Assembly: GCA_963989385.1 (NCBI GenBank)
Contig: OZ022500.1
Coordinates: forward strand, 18,924,460-18,988,459
Source: Ctena decussata
Lineage: Eukaryota; Mollusca; Bivalvia; Lucinida; Lucinidae
Direction of reading: 5' to 3'
Length of the DNA stretch: 64,000 bases
Part shown: positions 1 through 12,100 of the stretch, in pieces
How positions within the stretch are numbered: position 1 is the stretch's first letter
Layout of the letters: each line of letters begins with the position of its first letter
Notes under the pieces: generated by a model
Database searches by the model: none
What the model was told of the DNA's origin: nothing
What the model saw: the letters and a program-made list of their open reading frames with translations, nothing else
Position numbers and translations under genes: made by a program

Positions 1-78
1 TAAGATCCAGTTTCCTAAAGGCTACGTCATCTAGGGAAGCAAATAGGAAGCCGCTAATGTTCTTTTCCTGCCCAAAAT

Positions 79-304
79 GAGCCGCGACACGAAAAAACCA
101 ACAATGTGGCTGTGCGCCCCGCGCAGACTCAGATCAGCCTGTGCATCTGACCAGACTCTTCGTTAAGTGCTCAAAGGGTAGCTAAGGGTCTAAGCTACCT
201 TCATGCGGACAGCGAAAGCTCTGATCAGACTGGGCGGATGCCCAGGCTGATCTGAGTCTGTGCTGGGCGCACAACCAAATTGTTGGTTTTGTCGTGTCGC
301 GGCT
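79..304. mobile_element. Hairpin MITE, GAGCCGCGACACG family, copy 1
   Basis: Family description: about 236 bp, an almost complete inverted repeat. The left end is GAGCCGCGACACGA(C/G)AAAA followed by CCAACAATGTGG; inside are ACTCAGATCAGCCTGGGCAT and a central GGTAGCTAAGGGTCTAAGCT; the right end mirrors the left and closes with GTGTCGCGGCTC. No coding capacity. Well preserved copies have 4-bp A/T-rich target duplications. This copy has lost its last base and shows no clear duplication. Confidence 0.92.
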
Positions 305-345
305 TAGTCATGTTTTTTTTACCTATCCACCTGAAGTAAATATAT

Positions 346-570
346 GAGCCGCGACACGAGACACGAAAAATCAACAAAATGGATGTGCGTTAATCGAACA
401 CTCAGATCAGCCTTGGTATCCGACCAGTCTGATCAAGGTCTTCTCTGTCCGCATGTTGCTAGCCTAAGCCCTAAGCTACTTTTTAGGCACACAGCAAAGT
501 CAATGCTTAGACCGGACGGATGTCTATGATGGCGCATATGCCACTTTGTTGGTTTTCTCGAGTCGCGGCC
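346..570. mobile_element. Hairpin MITE, copy 2 (diverged)
   Basis: It starts GAGCCGCGACACGAGACACG and ends TCGAGTCGCGGCC, 41 bp from copy 1 in tandem. The second half has drifted more than the first (missing GGGCGCACAACC). Confidence 0.85.
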
Positions 571-1639
571 AAAATTCTCTTAAGGCTTGACCGTAACATT
601 TACACACTTAAACCTATTACCATAAGTATCATGAAAAATGGTTAAAACAAATATTATTCATTCAAGATTTACTGACAGAGATACATGTACTCGAATGTTC
701 AACTGTCGACCTGACAATAGCATACTGCTTATTTTAGCTCATTCCATCCCTAGAAATACATTTTGAATCTACTGGTTTTCAAAACTATGAAACAGTTGGA
801 ATAGTAAACAAATGAATATAACGATATACTATTTAAGAAAAGCTACTGTCGAAAAATTTTTTAAATGTTTAGTAGCAGTGATAGTGATATTTAAATGATT
901 GGTTATATAACAAATGCATAGCAGGTATATCCGAAATCACTTTCGTAAGTAGAAATGATCAATGTACTAAAATCATAAGACTACTGAAGTTATTGACAAT
1001 TAAGCATTACTTTGTTTACGAAAGACACTCACGGTGAACCGAAGTAAGAGCCCTTTATATTTATTTGCCATGCTCACATGACTTTCACGGGCCGGACCTT
1101 TTATCCAATTTACATAATGTTTTATTAGAATATGCAAGTGTGTGATGCAGTTTTGTAAAAGAGTACGCGTATGCGTGTTTGCAACAGACAACTTCTTCCT
1201 GTTAATTCACTTTCATTTGTATTTGCTAACCCATTTATGCGTGATGCCGTTTTTTTAAGGAGTGGACTCTATTTTATCCTTACCATAAGGATGAGACCCT
1301 TTATCAATTCAGGGTGTCTGGCTTAAATGATTTGTATCAGTTTTATTTTAAGGAGAAATATTTATTTGTCACAAAAGAAAATAGTGTTAGACCCTGCAAC
1401 ACCCATTTGTAAAATTGGCAGATAGTGTAGACCCTGATTAGATGCTTCATGTCTGATCTTGGTCTGCAGTTTGTCTAGTCCTAATTATGGGACGCCAGGA
1501 AATAATGGGTCAACATGGGACAAAGTGTTGCGATGTTAATGTAATAAAATAGTGTTTGCGTAAAAAGCTTCCTCCGAGCTGTAAAGAAATGCTCCGTTTA
1601 GCAGTGTTTAGTCTCAATATTATATAGATGAAAACAAAC

Positions 1640-1799
1640 CAGAAACTGGACATCCAATCACTTCTAATCTGAGGCAGTTGAGTGCACTATCATCCATCTG
1701 CTTTAATGGGAGGATCCTTAAATATCTGGTGTCAAATGGAGCAGCAAACCACACTGTCTGAGCATGTTCTGCCGGCAGAAATGGATCTAAATGAAACAC
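1640..1799 (-). CDS. Exon 12: F5/8 type C domain, last third
   Basis: The 160-nt exon starts in phase 0 after acceptor TTTATATTTATAG. It encodes VFHLDPFLPAEHAQ, then FDTRYLRILPL and a terminal CLRLEVIGC. The A/F..RYLRILP and CLRxExxGC motifs are the canonical C-terminal signature of F5/8C domains. The three exons together give about 161 residues, normal for the family. The most likely donor is SG|GTTTGT at 1639 (phase 1); a donor right after CPV cannot be excluded. Because no stop follows, the coding sequence must continue to the left of the window. Confidence 0.9.
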
Positions 1800-2453
1800 C
1801 TATAAATATAAATTAGAAAATGCATAATTAGGTTGAAACACCTGATAAATCCAATACATAGAATTATGGTGGCATACCTTATTTCTGTGGAAGATTTATA
1901 CATAACACTATGTAGCAAATGATGCACATACATGTGTATGGTTATTATGATAATAATTGTGGTGATACGTTTTCAGATACACTTTCACTTTATATATATA
2001 GTCTCGCATTCATGCCCATCCCAGGATCAGGATGCCATCAAATTGAAATATAAGTCCTGTTAAATCTTTTGCGAAAGATACATACGTAAAGCCCATTCTG
2101 GCATGCAGTAACATTGTAATTTTCGGAGAAAAAAAGGAAGCATAAAAAAAATTGTAGGGGTTATATTTCTGCAAACACAGAAAATTAAGCATGCTATTCG
2201 TTTTCGTGTGAATTTCTTTGAATAATTCGGGTATTAATTCAGTTTATTCAATTCAAAAGGCTGTTAGGCTGTAAAGCCCTCGAGCAAACATATATACAAT
2301 AAAGCATTCTGTGGAAAGGTTTGACACAATTATCAGAAATATAACTATATAAAAGTCAACACGCGATAGGGAGAGTAAAGAAGACTGAGTAAACTGTGGA
2401 GATTGGGAGATAGTTACTTCCTTTGAAAATACCAAAAATGTCCGTTATAACTT

Positions 2454-2568
2454 CACAGAGGCACGCGATCCACAAGGCAATGTCACGCCATTGCTGATGC
2501 AAGGAGTTCATGCCCTTGCATCAGCTCTAGCCCGACCGCGCCCACAACCTCCCGTGCCTCTGGGCTGA
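2454..2568. mobile_element. Small inverted-repeat element with GCAC ends
   Basis: CACAGAGGCACGCG at the left mirrors CCCGTGCCTCTGGG at the right, over about 115 bp. It resembles the pair at 54734-54972. Confidence 0.45.
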
Positions 2569-2659
2569 TATGTTTCAAAACAATACAACGCTGATACACG
2601 CAGACGTGTCCTATGTAGGTTCCCAGAAGGCACTTAAATATGAGAAAGGAAAATAGAAA

Positions 2660-3090
2660 TAAAGTATCAACGTCCATCCAGTCTCACCGCGGCTCTATCG
2701 ACGCTGATACGGTACAGTTTAGAAATGTGCACTTCTGGGCTGACGATGTACCATTTTTGAAAGCGATTCAGAACTGTGCTGAAATTCCGTTCTTTCTAGT
2801 CAAACTTGAATCCGTCGCATCGACGTCCGTACAAAGCTATCTGACCCTTGCACTGACGTTGACATGACGCACTTATATGACATCACCATTGAAAACTCGA
2901 TTTAACACATTTCTCTTTTTTCTCACTCGGTCCCAAAACGTCGATGCAAGGCCACCAAACTTTAGATGTTCTACTCAACGCCGAACCGATGCAGCATCAG
3001 CATCGATACAACGCAATGGCGTTGGATCAACGCTGATTCAATGTCGATTCAAAAACGACCTTGCACCGACGTCAGTACGACGTCGTTCCA
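2660..3090. repeat. Degenerate CGTCGATGC/CATCGAC-rich repeat
   Basis: Words such as CATCGACGTC, GATGCAGCATCAGCATCGAT and ACGTCAGTACGACGTCG recur in both orientations. Open frames here are by-products of the repeats. Confidence 0.5.
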
Positions 3091-3951
3091 AAACACCGCC
3101 CAAAATGAGAAGCTTTGCCAAGAATTACCGTTTTCAGCCAAAACATTCGGACTCACCCTGCAGTTTCTTTGGCTTGTTCGGTTATCTAAAAAATTAATAC
3201 ATTGCCCTTGTTTTCCCAAAAAATAAAAGATCTATAAACTGTTAGCAAGCAATGCATATCTGTACTCCCGAGTTCATACCATACTGCTGTCCGAATGTTC
3301 ACGGCTGACACAGTTATTGACGCTTACCTACTGATTTGAACATGCGCTATATATTAGTAAACACACTGAACCGTTAATAAACCAGTTTAAAGGTATGAAT
3401 GACCTGCAGGGAAAATCTCGTGCACCAAGCAGAGCTGAACCGCTATACGTGTCAATGTTTTGAAGAAACTACGTTGAAGTAAACCAGGGCAGTGCGAGAG
3501 GTATGTATTAATACTTTTTTTATTTAGTCATTATTTATTATTATAAACTTACATCATTATTTGATAATTTATTAAATAGGTTAAATAACAACAGTAATAA
3601 TGATGATCAATGTGCAAATGTTATATACCCCTAGCAAAATGCACCTGCATGCCGCTTAATATCAATTTTTGTCACAGTAGGTATTGGGGGTGGGGGGAGG
3701 GCGAGGAGGTGCAGAAACACAGACCGGCAGACGGCACAGATGCGCAGTCTGATCACATCCTCACATTTCACCCATAACATGGAGGAGGGACGTGCTCACG
3801 AGATGCTGTATAACAAATGACACGGTGGAAAAAAAAAGATGGGGGGGGGGGGGTTGAAGGGAGGAGGAAGCTGCGGGAGAGTACAGGGTTAGGATTCATC
3901 TTTAATAGTAATAATGATAATAAACAAAACACTAAATGAATAACAGCTATG

Positions 3952-4446
3952 TTAGTCAGGGTTTTGAAATACAGCTTGATTTCTTTTATCAAAAGCATGA
4001 TATACAAAAGAAGCTACTCGTTTAAGGAGATTCGGTTTTTCACTGCCTAACAGCTGAATTAGTTTAAACATGGAAGGTCTTCTTGTGTAAAAGGTGGGGA
4101 TGTACTGAGCTCTAAGATCAGCGTATTGCTGGCATTCAATAACAAGATGATATTCATCTTCCAAAATATTACAAAATGGGCATTTTCTATCCTGTTTATC
4201 TGTTGGCGGACGTGCCCATCTACCACACTCCACCATAAGCCGATATGCTGAAGTTCTAAGCCGACATAACGGAGTCCTAAATTTTAACATGCATATGTCC
4301 AAATACTTCTGATATTTAAATACGTTTGTTAACTGCACATAAAATCTAGCTCTCGAAGACTCATTTAATCGTTGCCTCCATGTTTGTATGAAAATATCAT
4401 TCAACCTAGTTTTCAATACATTAAGAAATCTGTTAGTATCTCCCAC
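3952..4446 (-). pseudogene. LINE ORF2 C-terminus with CPFC...H...C finger
   Basis: About 164 residues in a different frame from the reverse transcriptase. It contains TRLNDIFIQTWRQRLNESSR and RLMVECGRW, and a zinc-knuckle-like CPFCN...EYHLVIEC motif common at the end of Jockey/CR1-group ORF2 proteins. The frame change lies between 4446 and 4480. Confidence 0.8.
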
Positions 4447-4479
4447 ACCTTGGAAAATCCAGACATGTGCAAAACCACT

Positions 4480-6030
4480 TTATTCTAATAAACTTCGAAC
4501 AAGACTCGCCCAATTTACTGAATGGGGATTTCTATCAATTTCATTTAACATATCTTTATATAGTATTTTGATATATTTACAGTCATTCGATGACACAACT
4601 TTTAGCCAATATTTTAATATTCTGAATTGTCCCTTCACTAATAGTGGTACCCGGCCGAGTTCTCCATATACAAAATCATTTTGTGTTGATTGTTTAATTT
4701 GGAGGAGTTTTTTCATAAATTTTAGATGTACCCTTTCTATTGCAGGAGCCCGTATAAAACCCCAGACCTCTGAAGCATAACTAAGCACATGAGCAACGAG
4801 TTTATCAAACAGCTCACAGATGAAACTGGGCGTTAGACCTGTAAACGGTTGAATACATTTCTCAAGCTTAAACAACGCTTTTTGTGCCTGATTGGCTAAT
4901 GTTTCTTGAAGTTGTGAAAAAGAACCAGTTGATGAAAAGACTACACCTAAATACGTAAAACTTTGAACAATCTCTAAATTTTTTTCATTATATTTAAAAT
5001 TCAGTCCCAGGGGGAGACGTCCACCTTTTCTAAAAACAACCACCTTACTTTTTGTTGTATTTAGAGATAATTTCCAAGTGTCACAATAACTATGAAGCAT
5101 GTTTAAACTGTGCTGTAAATCTTCGGGGCTTTCGGATAGCAAAACAATATCATCTGCATACAGAATTAAGAAAAGTTTGAACATATCTACTTGAACCCCG
5201 TCCACTCCCCCTATTGCCAATGTGTTTTCCAAGTCATTTAGATACATGCTAAAAAGGAATGGGGATAGACTTTCACCTTGCCTTACCCCAGTTTTACAAG
5301 CAAAGGGCTCTGAGAGTGAACAATTATGTCGCACCATGGATTTAGCATTTTCATACATGGACTTAATGACAGTGTACATTTGTCCAGAGACACCAAGTTT
5401 AATAAGTTTGTACCAAAGATTCTCTCTTAATATGTAATCAAAGGCTTTGGAAATGTCTATAAACGCGCAGTAAAGCTTTTTACCACTATTTAAGAACTTA
5501 GTTAGGAGAGCATGTAAAACAAATATATTGTCCACTGTGCCCATACCTGAACGGAAACCAGCTTGTGCTTCTACATACAAAGAGTTCGATTCTGCCCAGT
5601 TATTAAGTCGTTTATTCAGAATTCGGGTAAATAATTTTCCAAGACAACTTAGTAATGTTATTCCCCTATAGTTATCAGGGTTATCAGTGTCACCTTTCTT
5701 ATGTTTTGGAATTATATATCCTTCGGACCATGCTTCAGGAAATTTCCCGCTTGTAAATATGAAGTTGAAGAGATGATGCAGGTAAGGAATTAAGATATTT
5801 TCACCTTTGATAATAAATTCATTTAGGATATTATCTGGGCCAGAGCTTTTGTCCATAGCTAGCTCTTGGATAGACTCACGTATTTCACCTACAGAAATTT
5901 CGACATCAAGCTGGGCAAAAACAGTTTGTAGTTCGTGCATGTCGTGATTTGCAACAAAATCGGCAACGTTTGCATCTGCGGTAAAAAAACTGATCAGTTG
6001 GATTGTTAATTGCTCTAAAATGATTGGCAA
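4480..6030 (-). pseudogene. LINE ORF2 reverse transcriptase
   Basis: 516 residues. Motifs in order: SSGPDNILNEFI (about 62-73), YRGITLLSCLGKLFTRIL (about 121-138), AGFRSGMGTVDNI (about 157-169), AFIDISKAFD with the first catalytic Asp (about 189-198), GVRQGESLSPFLF (about 248-260) and LYADDIVLL with the YADD box (about 290-298). The thumb and connection region follow, with YGELGRVPLL and a YWLKV stretch. The domain itself is open and looks nearly intact; its flanks are frame-shifted on both sides. Confidence 0.9.
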
Positions 6031-6382
6031 ACTCTTCGCTAGTTATGTTTGTCTCTTTATGCGCTGTGAGAGAACCTAGCATTTTCCAAAACTCTTTCGG
6101 ATTCGAGTTTTTAGCATTTATAAGTTTACGCGTTTGAACTTTATCATATTCAAATTTACATTTACGAACACTATCTTTAAACAGCTTTCTTGATCCGACG
6201 AGATTTTCCCTACTGATGTCCGATTTCTCGGTTCGATACTTATTCAAGTTAGAATGAAAACATTGGCGGTTTTGTTCACATTCTTCGCTATACCATTTTG
6301 GCTTAGGTTTTGTCAATTTTGGAGATGATTTTGAACTTATTTTTGTCATAAAGAATTGTTTTGCTACATCCGTTACTACCAA
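5906..6382 (-). pseudogene. LINE ORF2 linker between endonuclease and reverse transcriptase
   Basis: About 120 informative residues, KPKWYSEECEQNRQCFHSN near the start and NPKEFWKMLGSL in the middle, typical of the linker that precedes reverse transcriptase motif 0. The frame then slides out near 6000, where the reverse transcriptase frame takes over. Confidence 0.7.
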
Positions 6383-6591
6383 TGAGAAATCCTCAACAAT
6401 ATTATTAACGATTTCTGATGAAGGGTTAGCCTGTTGGTCGTTTATAAATCTAACAATATCATCTAACTTATCAGTGGTTGTTACATCAGACAGCTGAGCA
6501 ATATAATCGTTCTCAAACTCTTGTTTCCATTTTGACTTATTAATACTATTGGGCAGTTGCTTGATCTCTGTCGTGTGCTGAAGTAGGGTGC

Positions 6592-7280
6592 TTAATTCGA
6601 AAGAAAGTTGGCAATGATCCGAGAATATTGACGGGTCATGTACTTTAAAATTTGTAACAAGCTTAAGGGTGTAGATATTACGTAATCTACAACGCTCTGA
6701 CCACGACTAGTGATACAGGTGAAGCTTCCTTTGTCTTTATCGTCATGCAAGCGCCCATTCCAGATGCGTAGACTGCACCCACGGCAAAGATCAAGCAATT
6801 TCTGACCGTTCTCATTTGTGACCCTGTCGCAAGAAACCCTTGGTCCTAAATCCAGATCAGGCAAATAATCATCTGGTAACGGTACATATCTATTATCCGT
6901 ATCATTAATTATGAAATCAGGCCGCGAGGCCGTACGGCTATTTAAATCGCCTAGTAAAACAAAATAGAAATCTTTGTTTTGCATATTTTGTAGCTTTACA
7001 ATAATCTGAGAAATTCTATCGAAAGTATCGGATTCAGTTATCGCCTGTCTGGATGAACCGCTGGGTAAAATATAGGAAAAACAGAAATACATATCCTTCT
7101 CAAAACCGAAAAAGTCAGCATTTGCTTTCAACAGTATAATATCATCATTCTCCTTCAATACCACCTCAATCCCAGCGAAAATAGACTTTCTTATATATAT
7201 TATCAGACCCCAAGAATCACGTTGTGCTGTGAGCTTTTTCTCTTCCCTATGAAGAGAAAGTGTCTCAAACTTTTAGACGT
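6592..7280 (-). pseudogene. LINE ORF2 endonuclease remnant
   Basis: The frame picks up in the middle of an AP-type endonuclease (DSWGLIIYIRKSI), then contains FYFVLLGDLNSR, the G-D-x-N catalytic motif, and a C-terminal S-F-T-x-x-x-S-R-G-x-S-V-V-D-Y-V region. The N-terminal catalytic part (WNVxGL, E of LxET) is missing, and the sequence abuts the end of ORF1. An internal deletion removing the end of ORF1 and the start of ORF2 explains this. The region downstream to 6382 is frame-shifted. Confidence 0.75.
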
Positions 7281-7935
7281 CTATGCGTGTTTTGCCACGT
7301 GAAAATCGACCGTTACGATGCGCTCGATGTATAATGAATGACTCAGTGTTTACTTGTAAGCTTGTTTCTAGACATTCTTTCACGGCGATTTCGCAATTCT
7401 CATCAGCAGACATGGCCTCTGGAATGCCCCAGAATATCAAATTATTACGCCTGCTACGCGCCTCCTGATCAATAGCTCTGTATCCTAATGTCTTTATTTT
7501 CAAAACAAACTCATGTATATCGTCCTTGATTTCAGCCACGTCATCAACAGTGCGTGAAAGTTTTTGGTCCAAATGGTTAACCTTTTTCTCAATGACAGGT
7601 AGAGGCTTCAACTGAGTCATAATAAAGTCAAGTTTATCATCAACAGACAGTAATGAATGCTCACCAGTGCTTCGCCGCTTTCTCTTACGCTTCGATTCCA
7701 CCGTCGTCCATTCTTGTTGATTTTTGGTGGGTGGGGTATCACCAGCTTGACCGGCCTCCGCAATATCCGAATTAACTTGAGAATTACCACTTCCAGAGGC
7801 TTTGTTCATGTCCTTGGTATTCCCAGGCGATACCGTCACATGTGTTTTCTTGCTTTTGTTGGTCATTTTTGGTGGAAATGTCCAGAAAACAATTTTTTTC
7901 TTGACTACCGCTTCGCGTGCGTCTATACGCGCCAA
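7273..7935 (-). pseudogene. LINE ORF1-like protein (coiled coil plus RRM-like region)
   Basis: About 220 residues. The first third is basic and low in complexity (ending ESKRKRKRRS), followed by a heptad-like coiled coil (about residues 95-150). A stretch EARSRRNNLIFWGIPE leads into an RNA-binding-fold-like region ending IIHRAHRNGRF. This arrangement matches ORF1 proteins of L1/CR1-like LINEs, which bind the element RNA. The frame stops right after GKTRIDV, earlier than the family's usual C-terminus, because the sequence then jumps into the endonuclease. Confidence 0.8.
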
Positions 7936-8283
7936 ACCCGATCACGTGATTAATTGTGGTTATCATCCGATATCTTATCAATGAATAAACCAATATAAGA
8001 ATCAAACATGGTTTCTCAAGCATTAACTTTTGTAAGGTCTCGATGGAAGGCCGAGGTTTTCAACATCTCCCAAGGGCCCTTGCAAACAAAAATGCATCGG
8101 AAAAAAATGTTTGATCGCTATCACTGCAAAAATTCAACTACAACGCTATTAAAATAACGAAAATGTTGGCGCACTATTTTTCTGCCTAAGACGGTCACTT
8201 ATTGACTCGCTCTCATATAGCCTGATGTGGCATTATTTCGGCATTGTTTTAGAAGTTTTAAGTTGCAAGTTATATACACATTT

Positions 8284-8519
8284 GAGCCGCGACACGAGAA
8301 AACCAACAAAGTGGTCGTGCGCCAAGCGTCGACTCAGATCAGCCTGGACATCCACACAGTTTGATCAGACTCTCCGTTGAGTGCTCAATGGGTAGCTAAG
8401 AGTCTAAGCTACCTCCATGCGGACAGCAAAGGCTCTGATCAGACTGGGCGGATGCCCTGGCTGATCTGAGTCTGCGCCGGGCGCACAACCACATTGTTTG
8501 TTTTGTCATGTCGCGGCTC
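8284..8519. mobile_element. Hairpin MITE, copy 3, flanked by 12-bp direct repeats
   Basis: A full copy. ATATACACATTT occurs directly before (8272-8283) and directly after (8520-8531) the element, longer than the 4-bp duplications of other copies. Confidence 0.92.
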
Positions 8520-9173
8520 ATATACACATTTGACGACAGAGTTAAGTGCCAAATTCGTACAGATAAATAATCAAATGGTAAAAACGGGCCTCACAAATAA
8601 CTTAACATGACAATATACTATGTACTCGTATATAGTTAGTTTGTTTGCTTTTTATAGCAAAAAAGGCGAGATATTTATTATTATCCGAAACCAGAAAAAT
8701 GCTTGTAATGTTAAAAAGTAAATGTTTAATGTAAATACGAGGTAAGGAAGTATAAAGAGTGGAACCCCGATCTCACGTCATCGGTACTAATGTGTTCATG
8801 ACAAGTGAAGTGTAATATGGAATTGTTTTACCATTTAAAAAAAATAACAAAAAAACGAACATAGATTAAGTTTGGTATCTAGTTCCTGTGCGAAACTAGT
8901 TCCATGCAATTATGTCTAGTATATGCATTTTTGACAGCCTCAGTAAGAAAATAATTTAGTCTTGAGGTGATAGTGAGATTGCATGACAGCTTTTTGTTGC
9001 TGCAGCAGTCACAATACTCTAAGCACCATGCTAACATTGATGAAATACATGCATAGATGTCTAATTGTCTACGAAACGCACCTGTATAGCGGACCGCTTG
9101 TTGATAGCCAAAGAAAATCGTCTATTTTCAGCAGATCTACGGTTAAGCAATTCCCATATTACAAGCCCTTTTT

Positions 9174-12100
9174 TTAGCTCACCTGAGCACGAAGTGCTCA
9201 GGGTGAGCTTTTGGGATACCCTGATGTCCGTCGTCCGTCGTACGTCCGGACGTCCGGACGTCCGTCCGTCCGTCAACTTTTGCTTGTGTACACTCTAGCG
9301 GGCACAGTTTTGATCCAATCTTTCTGAAACTTTGTCAGAATGTTTATCTCTATAAACTCTAGGCCAGGTTCGAAACTGGGTCATGTCGGGTCAAAAACTA
9401 GGTCACTAGGTCAAATCTTAGAAAAACCTTGTGTACGCTCTAGAAGGCACAGTTTTCATCCAAAGTTCATGAAGCTTTGTCAGAATGTTTATCCTCACAA
9501 TATCTAGTACAAGTTCGAAACTGGGTCATGTCTGGTCAAAAACTAGGTCACTAGGTCAAATCATAGAAACACCTTGTGTACGCTCTAGTGGACACAGCTT
9601 TGATCAAAACTTTCTGAAACTTTGTCAAAATGTTTGCCTCCATGAATTCTAGGCCAAGTTCGAAATTGGGTCATGTCGGGTCAAAAACTAGGTCACTAGG
9701 TCAAATCTTAGAAAAACCTTGTGTACGCCCTAGAAGGCACAGTTTTCATCCAAAGTTCATGAAGCTTTGTCAGAATGTTTATCCTCACAATATCTAGGAC
9801 AAGTTCGAAACTGGGTCATGTCTGGTCAAAAACTAGGTCACTAGGTCAAATCATAGAAAAACCTTGTGTACGCTCTAATGGACACAGCTTTGATCAAATC
9901 TTTCTGAAACTTTGTCAAAATGTTTGCCTCCATGAATTCTAGGATAACTTCGAAACTGGGTCATGTCGGGTCAAAAACTAGGTCACTAGGTCAAATCTTA
10001 GAAAAACCTTGTGTACGCTCTAGAAGGCACAGTTTTCATCCAAAGTTCATGAAACTTTGTCGGAATGTTTATCCTCATAATATCTAGAACAAGTTTGAAA
10101 CTGGGTCATTTCTGGTCAAAAACTAGGTCACTAGGTCAAATCATAGAAAAACCTTGTGTACGCTCTGGAGGACACCGTTTTGATCCAATCTTTATGAAAC
10201 TTTGTCAGAATGTTTATCTCGATAAACTCTAAGCCAAGTTCAAAACTGGGTCATGTCGGGTCAAAAACTAGGTCACTAGGTCAAATCTTAGAAAAACCTT
10301 GTGTAAGCTCTAGAAGGCACAGTTTTCATTCAAAGTTCATGAAACTTTATTTGAATGTTTATCCTCACAATATCTAGGACATGTTCGAAACTGGGTCTTG
10401 TCTGGTCAAAAACTAGGTCACTAGGTCAAATCATAGAAAAACCTTGTGTACGCTCTAGTGGACTCAGTTTTGATCAAATCTTTCTGAAACTTTGTCAGAA
10501 TGTTTATCTCCATGAATTCTAGGCCAAGTTCGAAACTGGGTCACGTCGGGTCAAAAACTAGGTCACTAGGTCAAATCTTAGAAAAACCTTGTGTACGCTC
10601 TAGAAGGCACAGTTTTCATCCAAAGATCATGAAACTGTGTCAGAATGTTTATCCTCATAATATGTAGGACAAGTTCAAAACTGGGTCATGTCTGGTCAAA
10701 AACTAGGTCACTAGGTCAAATATAGAAAAACCTTGTGTACGCTCTAGAGGACACAGTTTTAATCCAATCTTTCTGAAACTTTGTCAGAATGTTTATCTAC
10801 ATAAAGTCTAGGCTAAGTTCGAAACTGGGTCATGTTGGGTCAAAAACTAGGTCACTAGGTCAAATCTTAGAAATTCCTTGTGTACGCTCTAGAAGGCACA
10901 GAATGTATCCAAAGTTCATGAATTTTTGTCCAAATTAATATCCTCATAATAGCCAGGACAAATTTGAAACTGGGTCATCTCGGGTCAAAAACTAGGTCAT
11001 TAGGTCAAATCATAGAAAAACTTTGTGTATGCTCTAGAGGACACAGTTGTAATCCAATCTTTATGAAACTTTGTCAGAATGTTTATCTCCATGAACTCTA
11101 GTCCAAGTACGAAACTGGGTCATGTCGGGTCAAAAACTAGGTCACTAGGTCAAATCTTAGAAATTCCTTGTGTACGCTATAGAAGGCACAGTTTCGATCC
11201 AAAGTTCATGAAACTTTGTCAGAATGCTTATCCTCATAATATGTAGGACGAGTTTGAAACTGGGTCATGTCAGGTCAAAAAATAGATCGTTAGGTTAAAT
11301 CATAGAAAAACCTTGTGTACGCTCTGGAGGACACAGTTTTGATCCAATCTTTATCAAACTTTGTCAGAATGTTTATCTTCATAAATTCTAGGCCAAGTTT
11401 GAAAGTAGGTCATGTCAGGTCAAAAACTAGGTCATTAGGTCAAATCTTATAAAAATCTTGTGTACGCACTAGAAGGCATAGTTTTGATCCAATCTTCATG
11501 AAGCTATGTCAAAATGTTTATTGTCCATGGTATATGTAAGCCCCCTATGAAACTGAGTAACGTCAGGTCAAAAACTAGGTCACTAGGTCAAATCTTAGAA
11601 AACTTTGGTGTACACCCTAGAGGACACAGTTTTGATCCAGTCTTCATGAAACTCTGTCAGAATGTTTGGCTTTATGAAATCTAGGTAAAGTTTGAAACTG
11701 GGTTGTGTCGGGTCAAAAACTAGGCCACTAGGTCAAATATAAGAACGACCTTGTATACGCTCCAGAGGGCACATTTTTGATCCAATATCAATGAAAATTT
11801 GTCAGAATGTTTATTCTTACAATATCCAGGCCAACCTTGAAACTGGATCATGTCAGGTCAAAAAGTAGGTCAAATATTAGGAAAACCTTGTGAATGCTCT
11901 AGAGGTCACAGTTTTGATCCAAACCTATTGATATTTTGTCAAAATGTTTATCCTCACAATATCTAGGCCAAGTTTGAAACTGGGTCATGTCGGGTCAAAA
12001 ACTAGGTCAGATCTTAGAAAAACCTTGTGTACGCTCTAGAGGACTGAGTTTTGATACAATCTTCAGGAACCTTTGTCAGAATGTTTATCCTCACAATATC

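Larger units (their letters stand above)
1..1639. other. Intron or flank beyond exon 12
   Basis: Two hairpin MITE copies lie at 79-304 and 346-570. A degenerate stretch near 1380-1480 has AGTGTAGACCCTG-like words shared with the element at 55271-55515. I see no exon in the rest. Confidence 0.5.
3905..7985 (-). mobile_element. Non-LTR retrotransposon (LINE) with ORF1 and ORF2, decayed
   Basis: On the minus strand the order is an ORF1-like protein (7935-7273), an endonuclease remnant (7280-6592), a linker region (6382-5906), reverse transcriptase (6030-4480) and a Cys/His-containing C-terminus (4446-3952). The 3' side ends in an A/T-rich ATTATT-type stretch near 3905-3930. ORF2 is broken by several frame changes and the endonuclease N-terminus is gone, so the copy is not autonomous. 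The reverse transcriptase has the broad Jockey/CR1/I-group style; I do not assign a clade. It lies inside the intron between exons 11 and 12, in the same orientation as the host gene. Confidence 0.9.

Noticed and set aside
2877..3226. Overlapping frames of 86-106 codons
   Set aside because: They fall in the CGTCGATGC-rich repeat and overlap in two frames, as expected from simple repeats.
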